A stretch of 64,000 bases of DNA from JBMYZL01 sp965661765 (GTDB lineage Bacteria; Bacteroidota; Bacteroidia; Flavobacteriales_D; Sanyastnellaceae). Every line of letters begins with the position of its first letter. Within the stretch, counting starts at the first letter, position 1. Made by a program: the position numbers and the translations under genes. The stretch covers positions 1 to 64,000 of the forward strand of contig CBFIFE010000010.1 of the NCBI GenBank assembly GCA_965661765.1, written 5' to 3'. Shown here in pieces: positions 49,519 to 57,101 of this stretch. The notes beneath the pieces were generated by a model. It saw nothing but the letters and a program-made list of their open reading frames with translations. It was not told the DNA's origin and did not search any database.

Positions 49519-52500
49519 TTATGGGGTTTTGAGCCAAACCTCGCTCGCCACCTGCCCCCCCGCGACACACCGGATGGTGTACATCCCAGCGGGCCATCCC
49601 GCGCCGTCCACCCACACCCGTGCCCTTCCGTCCTCTGCCAGGGAACCCGTGGCCCGCACAGCCATCGCAGTGCCCTGGGCGTTGAAGACTTCCAGCACAA
49701 AACGCTCTGTTCCCCGCGCCGGATGGTCGAGGAGCACTTGGGTGGCGGCGGTTGAAGGGTTGGGCACCAAACGAATGGACAAATGTTTGCCCAGGCGCTT
49801 CGATTCCCAATGCGGTTCGGTGGGTTGGGTGGCGTCGGCGGTTTCTGCTGGCGCCGTGCCGGTCAGTCCCGATGTCGGCGGCTCGCAGCCCGTCGGATCC
49901 ACCAGGAGCGTGTAGCTGAAGGTGCCGAGGTTGCCAGCGCAGTCCGTGGCTGTGGTTGTGCGTGTCCACGACCAGCTGTCGTCGCAACTCAGGTCGGCGA
50001 AGAAATCGCCGGAGCCGTTGACGGTTTGGCCAGCGGCCTCGCCCTCAAAAGTGAACCATGCAACGAATCCGTTTTCTGCATTCTTGGAACTCGCCCCTTC
50101 GCCCAACTGCAAGCCATAGTAGGCATTCGGCGGCTGGTGGTACAAGTTCAATGACGTGCCCGCATAGGCCCCCCACCCCGTGAGCACGGCGGAGTCCATG
50201 ACGTGGTACATCCAATCCTCGTGCAAATCGGGCGATTCGCCGCAGGTGTAGAGGTAGCCCGGGTTGCCGGTTTGCGCAGACCACTCGGCCCAGGTCATCC
50301 CGGGGCTGTAGGCGGCGATGAGGTCGAAGCCGGCCTCGCCTGAGGCCAAATCCATGTTTTCATAACGCCCCTCGAGTTGCAGTCGGCCATCCGCCAATTG
50401 GGTCGCAGTGCCCGATGTGGTGGTGTAGAATTCTCCACCGGGCAGTCCCGTGAGATTGAAGAGGCGCATCCCGTGCGAGACAAAACCATCGCAATCCAAA
50501 CCATCACCGAGCGGCGCGGGGTCGGAAAACCCGCAAATGGCGGCCGGCGGCGTTTGGGTTTCGGTGATTTCCAGCGCCATGTCGTCGCTGCAATCATCGG
50601 TCCACGCGACGGCGCAAGATGCGAGGAATTCCCAGTTTTCGGTGCCCGGGCAGGCGGTCAGTGTGTCTCCGTTCATCGCCCCACAGGCTGCGCTGCCGAT
50701 CGGCGGCGTGGCATCTTCGAGGTCAATGACTTGCTCAAGCGTGGTCGTGTTGGCACAGGCGTCCGTGGCTGTGAAGGTGCGCAGCCAAGGGCCCTGACTG
50801 CCTGCGCAGGCACCACCTGCCGTCAGCAAGGAATCCTCCACGGCCAAGGTCAGGTCCCCACAGTCTGTGGCCATCCATCCGCTTTCTGCGGCGGTGGGCA
50901 GCCCGGCGCCACAAGGCCAGGTCAACTGCGCTGGCGCCTCCAGCACAGGAGGGACGTCATCCACAACCACGATGTGTTGGGTGTGAGAAAGGACGTTGCC
51001 GGCGGCGTCTGTGGCCGTCCAGGTGCGTTGCAGGGTGTAGTCGTTCGGGCAGGCCACATGTGGGGTGTAGGCCAAATCGTCAAAGGTCGCCGACCCTGCC
51101 GCCCCCAGCTTGAAGTAGCCGCTTTCGGGCAAGTCTTCCGGCAGCGGGCCTGTCCACCACAAGGCATCATCGAGGTACAGGGCGATGCCGTCTGGCAGCA
51201 CATCGATTCGGATGGCGAACCAAGACTGGGCTTGAACGGGTGGGGCAGTGGTCGCGCTCTGGGCGCCGTAGCCCAGGACATTGACACCTGGGTTGTCGGA
51301 TCCTGAAGGACGGATGGAAAAGATGAGCGCCGGTGAGACGATGCCAGGCCCTGCGAAAAGTTTGACAAGGACATCCGAAGTGAGGCTGTTCGTGCGGGCC
51401 ATGACCTCGTAGGTGCCCAGCCCCATCCCTTGGACGTTGGGGAAGAAATTGTTGGGCAGCATGCCCACATATTGTTCCAACGTCGCTGCGCAACTTCCAT
51501 CAGGACCGTCTTCTGTGAGGGAGGTGGCACCGCCGGCCGCGACAAACCCGGCGAGGGAGCAGCCTGCGAAGTTTGCGGCAAAGCTCTCCTCGAGAACGAT
51601 GGCCGCGGGCCCTGCCACATCGACCACTGAGACGCTGAGCGGCACGCCGCAAGCGTCCAACACGGCCGGGAGGTCTTCTGGGTCGGTGGCGTCGCAAGAC
51701 AAGGTGGTGTCCCCGGGAAATTCAATGCCTGGCAAATCGGGCAATGAAGTGAAGGCAATGGTCTGCGCGCAACTCGAGGTCGCCGAATTCCCGCAGCCAT
51801 CGGTGGCAGTGGCGACAAACGTTCGGGTCACTGCGCCGCCTTGTTGGCAATCGCCGGGCATGGCCACAACGTCGGCAAAGGACAGTGCTTCGGTCAGCGG
51901 TCCTGTGCAATTGTCCGTCCAATCGACAGCAGCTTCACCGAACAACGACAACTCGTCCAAACTCTCCGGCATCAACGCGTCGACCACGGTGTCGGCTGGG
52001 CAAACCACACCAGCTGTGGACGGTGGCGTTTCGTCTGTGGCCGTCCAAGCCACGGCGACCGAACCGCCCGTGTTGCAATCTGCGTTGAAGGCCGTGGCCA
52101 CCCCCAAGCCGACGGCATCGCCACAAGTGGGAAGGACCGTTTCCGCATTCGCCAAATCGACAATCAAATCGCCCGAGAGACCGAGAACGGGGTCGCCGTT
52201 GATTTGGCCCGACCAGGCGAACCAGCCCCCCAGTCCGAATGCGCAATTGTGGCTGCTGCCCCCCGGCCCCAATTGGAAACGGCGGTGGGCATTGACCGGC
52301 ATGTGGCTCAGTTGCAAGAATCCAGCCTCGTAGCCTCCAGTGGCCGTGAGGTGGCTGTGGGCGGCGTCCAGCACGAACGTGTTGAGCGCATTCGTGTCTG
52401 CGTCGCAACCGTAGGCGAGGACCAGCTCATGGTCAGGGTGGCTGTCGAGCCACGTGCCGGCGGGCAACGCTTGGTCGAGCACAATGTGCAGGGCCCAGCG

Positions 52501-52947
52501 GAGGTCGGGGTCGATTTGGTTTTGCACTTCACCCGTGATGCGCACCCTGCCACTGGGCAGTTCTTGCACTTCGAGTGGGCTGATTTCTGTGAAGTAGTCG
52601 CTTGGGGCATAGCCCAAACTCGAAAGCCCGTACAACCGGATGGCTCCGTCTGGACCGAGGCCGATGCTGGTGGTGGCCTCGTGCCGCACCCAGCCATTTC
52701 GCAAATCCTCCACGAAGGCGTTTGCATCGAGTGCGGTGTTGCTGCAGGGCGAAGAGGCTTCTGGTGAAAAGGCCCAATCGGCCACTTCCTCCGAACAACC
52801 TTCTTCGGCATCCAGGCCGATCCAGGCAGGGAAGCATTCAACGCAATCCGCTTGGGCACGGACTGCCGAAATCATCGCCGAGGAGGCGATGAATGCGGTC
52901 AGCAGAAGCATTGGCTTCCAGCGCCGGGGTGGGGTGGGGTGCGTCAT
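49519..52947 (-). CDS. Large secreted HYR-like protein with type IX secretion domain
   Basis: A 1142-residue surface or secreted protein. A signal peptide (residues about 1-31, LLLTAFIASSAMISAVRAQA) precedes repeated HYR-like immunoglobulin modules recognisable by TFVATATDGCGNSATSS, RTWTATDAAGNVLS and RTFTATDACANTTT. A domain of about 170 residues occurs twice (near residues 40-240 and 790-960), sharing phrases such as FNLTGLPGGEFYT and LSSLGYAPSDYFT. The C-terminal 90 residues (LVPNPSTAATQVLLDHPARG ... GMYTIRC) are a type A T9SS sorting domain. It is probably an adhesin. The gene start lies some 80 bases after a TATTTTCG box (53033-53040). Confidence 0.88.
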   Translation of the reverse strand: MTHPTPPRRWKPMLLLTAFIASSAMISAVRAQADCVECFPAWIGLDAEEGCSEEVADWAFSPEASSPCSNTALDANAFVEDLRNGWVRHEATTSIGLGPDGAIRLYGLSSLGYAPSDYFTEISPLEVQELPSGRVRITGEVQNQIDPDLRWALHIVLDQALPAGTWLDSHPDHELVLAYGCDADTNALNTFVLDAAHSHLTATGGYEAGFLQLSHMPVNAHRRFQLGPGGSSHNCAFGLGGWFAWSGQINGDPVLGLSGDLIVDLANAETVLPTCGDAVGLGVATAFNADCNTGGSVAVAWTATDETPPSTAGVVCPADTVVDALMPESLDELSLFGEAAVDWTDNCTGPLTEALSFADVVAMPGDCQQGGAVTRTFVATATDGCGNSATSSCAQTIAFTSLPDLPGIEFPGDTTLSCDATDPEDLPAVLDACGVPLSVSVVDVAGPAAIVLEESFAANFAGCSLAGFVAAGGATSLTEDGPDGSCAATLEQYVGMLPNNFFPNVQGMGLGTYEVMARTNSLTSDVLVKLFAGPGIVSPALIFSIRPSGSDNPGVNVLGYGAQSATTAPPVQAQSWFAIRIDVLPDGIALYLDDALWWTGPLPEDLPESGYFKLGAAGSATFDDLAYTPHVACPNDYTLQRTWTATDAAGNVLSHTQHIVVVDDVPPVLEAPAQLTWPCGAGLPTAAESGWMATDCGDLTLAVEDSLLTAGGACAGSQGPWLRTFTATDACANTTTLEQVIDLEDATPPIGSAACGAMNGDTLTACPGTENWEFLASCAVAWTDDCSDDMALEITETQTPPAAICGFSDPAPLGDGLDCDGFVSHGMRLFNLTGLPGGEFYTTTSGTATQLADGRLQLEGRYENMDLASGEAGFDLIAAYSPGMTWAEWSAQTGNPGYLYTCGESPDLHEDWMYHVMDSAVLTGWGAYAGTSLNLYHQPPNAYYGLQLGEGASSKNAENGFVAWFTFEGEAAGQTVNGSGDFFADLSCDDSWSWTRTTTATDCAGNLGTFSYTLLVDPTGCEPPTSGLTGTAPAETADATQPTEPHWESKRLGKHLSIRLVPNPSTAATQVLLDHPARGTERFVLEVFNAQGTAMAVRATGSLAEDGRARVWVDGAGWPAGMYTIRCVAGGQVASEVWLKTP

Positions 52948-53069
52948 GGCGATTGTTCGGTGCGGACTTTGACGTTCGAAATCCCCTTCGGCAGAAGCCG
53001 CAAAATGACCACGAAACGATGCAAGACCGAAACGAAAATAAGGAAAACGAACAAATAATCGCGTTCGGC

Positions 53070-53131
53070 GTATAAATTTTATCATTCAGTGGGATTATTG
53101 ACCGCTGAATTGGAGCTGATAAAAATTATAC
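53070..53131. repeat. Large imperfect palindrome
   Basis: GTATAAATTTTATC (53070-53083) pairs with GATAAAAATTATAC (53118-53131) with one mismatch, and inside it ATTCAGTGG (53084-53092) pairs with CCGCTGAAT (53102-53110), leaving a 9-base loop and a 7-base bulge. The AT-rich outer stem stands out from its GC-rich surroundings. It lies in the 235-base gap between the C1 peptidase and T9SS cargo genes and could be a terminator, an mRNA-stability element or a protein-binding site. Confidence 0.75.
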
Positions 53132-53182
53132 ACCGACCGCGCAATCCTGACGAAGACGCGGGGCAAGTCCCCAGCGGGGCGC

Positions 53183-54289
53183 TCAACGCATGCCCCTCGG
53201 CAATCCGTTCTCGTTGAGCAGGATGGAAATTGTTTTCGCTTGGAAATAGGGGATGGAGACGTATTGGAATCCACCATGCAGGTTGCCATCGCCCCAACTG
53301 TTTTTGACGATCAGGAAGGTGTCGCCGTCTTGATCATGGGCATAGCCGATGATGTGCATCAGGTGATCGTCAGTGGTGGAGAGGTTGTCAAAGCCCGCTT
53401 GGCGGGAAGCCTCGGTGACGGGGGGCTCGGCGATTTGGCCTGAAGCATCCTTCAACGATTCCATTTCTGGCGGCAGCAAAACGGCCAGCCCCTCTCGAAA
53501 GCTGAAGCCAGGCTCGCTCACGTCGGCATCCCAGGCCACAGTGTAACCCTTGTCCAGCGCGGAGAGCACAGCGCTCTGCAGGTCAGCCAGCGGCACATTG
53601 TCGAACGCTTGGCGAGAGAAATTGTCTGGGACCTCCAGAATGAAAGGGCTTCCATAGGGGTGGTGCGCAAAGGATGTCAAAGACTTGTACTGGCCGAGGT
53701 CCAGCGCCAAGTGATCGCGGTAGGTCTCCGGGGTGAAGGTTTGGCCGTCGACCTCGAAGGCCTCGGGGACGGGGCCGAGATAGGCGTCGAGCACGCCGTT
53801 CAGTGCGCGCAGCCACGCTGGGTCGTTCACGGGGATGCGTTCTGCCTTCGCGGTTTCCACCATCGCAAGCAGGAGCGCGTCGAGGTCACCATGGTCGTGT
53901 TCGCCTGAACCATCTGTCAATCCACTGTAGTGGGCTTCGGGCACCACACCATGCGCTGAGATGACCGACAGCACATCATGGCACAGGCTGCCCGGGCCAA
54001 ACTGGTGCAAGCCATGCAGCCGCAAATACATCTCCGCCTTTTTCAAGTAGGTCATCCGCGCGTTGTACATCTCGCTCAGGTCGATGTTCTGACCTGTCGT
54101 GCGCTGCAATTCGCTTTCGATGAAAGAGGTGGTGGAATAGCTCCAGCACGTTCCGGTCATGCACTGGTCTTTGACGGTGGTGGGTTCGAGCCGCACCACG
54201 TCGGTGAAGCGATAATCGAGGGATTGGGCATGAACTGTCAAGGAGGACAAACCGATCCACATCAGCGGAGAAATCAAGCGATGCATCAT
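53183..54289 (-). CDS. C1-type (bleomycin hydrolase-like) cysteine peptidase
   Basis: A 368-residue papain-fold peptidase of the C1B type. A signal peptide (residues 1-22, ending TVHAQ) sends it to the periplasm or beyond. The oxyanion Gln and nucleophile Cys are in VKDQCMTGTCWSYSTTSFIE, the catalytic His in DHLMHIIGYAHD and the Asn in LIVKNSWGDGN. Known bleomycin hydrolases are usually cytoplasmic; exported versions occur in Bacteroidota. The ATG at 54289 (MMHRLIS) lies about 26 bases after a TATGTTTG box; ATGs at 54313 and 54322 would precede or overlap the predicted transcript start. Confidence 0.9.
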   Translation of the reverse strand: MMHRLISPLMWIGLSSLTVHAQSLDYRFTDVVRLEPTTVKDQCMTGTCWSYSTTSFIESELQRTTGQNIDLSEMYNARMTYLKKAEMYLRLHGLHQFGPGSLCHDVLSVISAHGVVPEAHYSGLTDGSGEHDHGDLDALLLAMVETAKAERIPVNDPAWLRALNGVLDAYLGPVPEAFEVDGQTFTPETYRDHLALDLGQYKSLTSFAHHPYGSPFILEVPDNFSRQAFDNVPLADLQSAVLSALDKGYTVAWDADVSEPGFSFREGLAVLLPPEMESLKDASGQIAEPPVTEASRQAGFDNLSTTDDHLMHIIGYAHDQDGDTFLIVKNSWGDGNLHGGFQYVSIPYFQAKTISILLNENGLPRGMR

Positions 54290-54315
54290 TGGGCAATCTT
54301 GTGAAACTTTCATGA

Positions 54316-54323
54316 CAAACATA
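54316..54323 (-). promoter_or_regulatory. -7 box of the C1 peptidase gene
   Basis: TATGTTTG on the minus strand, about 26 bases before the preferred ATG at 54289, divergent from the GH13 operon promoter. Confidence 0.5.
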
Positions 54324-54346
54324 CGGCTTGGCGAATTGCGACTTTG

Positions 54347-54354
54347 TAGATTTG
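54347..54354 (+). promoter_or_regulatory. -7 box of the GH13/cytochrome operon
   Basis: TAGATTTG, 6 bases before the GH13 ATG. All seven genes to the window end are overlapping or coupled, so this may be the promoter of the whole cytochrome set. Confidence 0.65.
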
Positions 54355-54360
54355 AGGCTT

Positions 54361-56259
54361 ATGCACCTGCGATTTCTTTGGTCCGCTTTCGGGGTGGGCA
54401 TTTTGTTGTTGTTCTCGATTCCTGCTTCTGGCCAAACCTTCGACCACATCGACCCGCCGCACTGGTGGCTGGGGTTCGAGTCGGACAGCGTCACGATTCT
54501 TTTTCACGCCGATGGGATTGGCGCGTCGGAGGTCACTTTGGAGGAGGGGGCAGCCGGTGTTGCGCTGGTTCGAAGCGAATCGGTGAGCAGCCCGAATTTC
54601 AAATTTGTGACTTTGCGACTGCCCGAGGCGGTGGGGCAGGAGACGCTTGTGGCGCCCCTGACATTTCGAAATGCCAAGGGGAAAGTCCTGGCGCGGCATG
54701 ACTTCGAATTGCGCGCCCGCCGATTCACAGCGGAGGACATCCAAGGCTACGACAACAGTGACGTGCTGTGTTTGATCACGCCCGATCGGTTCGCCAACGG
54801 GGACCCCACCAACGACAACATTCGTGGAATGGGCGACCCCGTCGATCGCAAGGACGATCACGGCAGGCACGGCGGAGACCTTGCAGGCATTCGGGCACAC
54901 CTCGATTTCTTGCAAGGGGTGGGGTACACGGCGGTTTGGCTCAACCCAGTTTTGGAAAACCGCATGCCTTCAAGCTCCTATCACGGCTATGCGGCCACCG
55001 ATTTTTATGCGGTCGATGCGCGGTTTGGCGGGAATGCAGCGTACATCGGATTGGCGAATGATTTGCGAGAGCGGGGGATGAAGTTGGTCATGGACATGAT
55101 TCTGAACCATTGCGGGTCGGAGCATTGGTGGATGTCGGATTTGCCGGATCCCGATTGGGTTCATGTGCACGACCCTTACATGCAGACGAATCACCGGCGG
55201 ACGACGTTGCGAGATCCGCATGCGGTGGCGTCGGATCGGGTGGGCTTTTCGGATGGTTGGTTTGTGCCGACCATGCCGGACCTCAACCAAAACCACCCAT
55301 TGCTGGCCAATTGCTTGATTCAAAACACGATTTGGTGGGTTGAGACCTTGGGGCTCGGCGGCATTCGCATGGACACCTATCCGTATTCCGACCCGGCCTT
55401 TTTGCAGGAATGGTCCTGTGCGGTGATGCGGGAGTACCCGAACATCAATATGTGTGGCGAGGAGTGGAGCCTCAACCCAGCGGTTCTGGCGTACTGGCAG
55501 CGGGGAGCGAACAACCGGGATGGCTACACGTCTTGTTTGCCTGGATTGTTGGATTTTCCGCTCCAGCATGCCTGCGTGGATGCATTGACCCGCGAAAGCC
55601 AATGGGCGTCCATTTGGCTGCCGGTCTATGAGATGTTGTCGAATGACTTTTTGTACGCGGACCCCGATGCGCACGTGATCTTTCCGGACAACCATGACAT
55701 GTCAAGGATTGCCACCCAGTTGGGGGATGATGCGGATTTGGTCAAAATCGCGTTGACCTTCTTCGCCACCACCCGCGGCACGCCCACGTTTTATTACGGC
55801 ACGGAAATTTTCATGTCCAACACAGGGAACGACAGCCACGGCAACATCCGGAGTGATTTTCCTGGCGGGTGGCCGAATGACGAAGGGCCCAACGGGTTCA
55901 CGGGAGAAGGATTGACCGCGGAACAGCTTGCGGTCAAGGACCACATGGTGCGCTTGTTGAATTGGCGCAAGTCGGCGAGCGCTGTGCACGGTGGTGAGTT
56001 GCTGCACTTTGCCCCGCGCGACCAAGAGAACCTCTATGCCTATGTTCGTCGGGATGAGGCACAAACGGTGCTTGTGATGTTGAATGCTTCCCCGGATTCG
56101 ATGCGGATTCCCGCGGGCCGGTATGCGGAAGTGCTGGCTCAGGGCCAAGCTGGTGTGGATGTGCTGACGGGCGAGAACGTCGTCTGGGACCTCGATGGCG
56201 AGGTGGAAGTGGCCGGGCGGTCGGCTTTGGTTTGGTCTTTTCAGTCCGACAAGGAATGA
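54361..56259 (+). CDS. GH13 alpha-amylase family protein (cyclomaltodextrinase-like)
   Basis: A 632-residue glycoside hydrolase family 13 enzyme. A signal peptide (residues 1-24, ending PASGQ) exports it. An N-terminal Ig-like cyclomaltodextrinase domain (about 28-120) precedes the barrel with the nucleophile Asp in GGIRMDTYPY, the acid Glu in NMCGEEWSLN and the third Asp in IFPDNHDMSR. It should split alpha-1,4-glucans or cyclodextrins in the periplasm or at the surface. Its stop forms an ATGA overlap with a cytochrome b-like gene, an unexpected partner for a glucan hydrolase. Confidence 0.92.
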   Translation: MHLRFLWSAFGVGILLLFSIPASGQTFDHIDPPHWWLGFESDSVTILFHADGIGASEVTLEEGAAGVALVRSESVSSPNFKFVTLRLPEAVGQETLVAPLTFRNAKGKVLARHDFELRARRFTAEDIQGYDNSDVLCLITPDRFANGDPTNDNIRGMGDPVDRKDDHGRHGGDLAGIRAHLDFLQGVGYTAVWLNPVLENRMPSSSYHGYAATDFYAVDARFGGNAAYIGLANDLRERGMKLVMDMILNHCGSEHWWMSDLPDPDWVHVHDPYMQTNHRRTTLRDPHAVASDRVGFSDGWFVPTMPDLNQNHPLLANCLIQNTIWWVETLGLGGIRMDTYPYSDPAFLQEWSCAVMREYPNINMCGEEWSLNPAVLAYWQRGANNRDGYTSCLPGLLDFPLQHACVDALTRESQWASIWLPVYEMLSNDFLYADPDAHVIFPDNHDMSRIATQLGDDADLVKIALTFFATTRGTPTFYYGTEIFMSNTGNDSHGNIRSDFPGGWPNDEGPNGFTGEGLTAEQLAVKDHMVRLLNWRKSASAVHGGELLHFAPRDQENLYAYVRRDEAQTVLVMLNASPDSMRIPAGRYAEVLAQGQAGVDVLTGENVVWDLDGEVEVAGRSALVWSFQSDKE

Positions 56260-57101
56260 GCGGCAGCATCGCGCATCGCTTGTACCTCTGGACGATGGGG
56301 CTCATCACGCTGGCCACCACGGTTTGGCTGACCCAAGTGGGCTGGAGTTTTTATCGCACGCCGCTGGAAGAGCGTTTTTATCATCCGCATTATGATTGGT
56401 TCAAGGCCTCTGGGGCGTTTGGCCATGGGTTGGGCATTGTCGGAACAGTGCTGATTGTGTTCGGTGTTGTGATGTACATCGGAGCGAAGCAGCGGGGTTG
56501 GTTGACGAAGCATTTCAGGCTGCGACACTTGCTTGAGTTTCACATTTTTCTGTGCACCCTCGGCCCCATTCTGGTGTTGTTTCACACCACGTTCAAGTTT
56601 GGCGGATTGGTGTCGGTGGGGTTTTGGAGCATGGTGCTGGTGGTGTTGAGCGGGGTGATTGGGCGCTACATTTATCTTCAAATCCCCCAAGCGATGAATG
56701 GTCGTGCCCTCGCCCTCGATGAGGTCATGGAGCAGGAACAAGCCCTCGTTTCAGCGTTGTTGAAGGCCGACGCTCGGGCGGCGGCTGTGGTGCCGCTGTT
56801 GCGAGGGTTCGACAATCCGCACCGCTTCGGCTGGAGACGCTGGCAGGCCGAGCGCGCCCACAGGCGGGCTGTGCTGGTTGCATTGAGGGAAAGCGGTGTG
56901 GCCGCTGAGAGGCAAAGGGAAGCAAGGACACTGTTGATGGAGGCAGCCGGGCTCCGCAGCCGCATGACGCGGTTGGAAACGATGCAGTCGTTGTTCAAGC
57001 ATTGGCACGTGGTTCATCGACCGTTTGCTTTGATCATGCTGGTCATTGTGGTGCTGCACGTTGCGGTCACTTTGCTGATGGGATATCGCTGGATGTTCTG
57101 A
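56256..57101 (+). CDS. Diheme cytochrome b-like integral membrane protein
   Basis: A 281-residue inner-membrane protein with five predicted helices (about 9-33, 56-76, 92-116, 121-141, 252-276). His96 and His110 in helix 3 and His254 and His268 in helix 5 are each 14 residues apart, the spacing by which two helices hold two stacked b hemes; His57 is in helix 2. A cytoplasmic-looking charged helical insert (about 145-248) separates helices 4 and 5. I do not recognise a named family. It overlaps GH13 by ATGA and the oxidoreductase by TGATG, and probably carries electrons across the membrane. Confidence 0.8.
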   Translation: MSGSIAHRLYLWTMGLITLATTVWLTQVGWSFYRTPLEERFYHPHYDWFKASGAFGHGLGIVGTVLIVFGVVMYIGAKQRGWLTKHFRLRHLLEFHIFLCTLGPILVLFHTTFKFGGLVSVGFWSMVLVVLSGVIGRYIYLQIPQAMNGRALALDEVMEQEQALVSALLKADARAAAVVPLLRGFDNPHRFGWRRWQAERAHRRAVLVALRESGVAAERQREARTLLMEAAGLRSRMTRLETMQSLFKHWHVVHRPFALIMLVIVVLHVAVTLLMGYRWMF

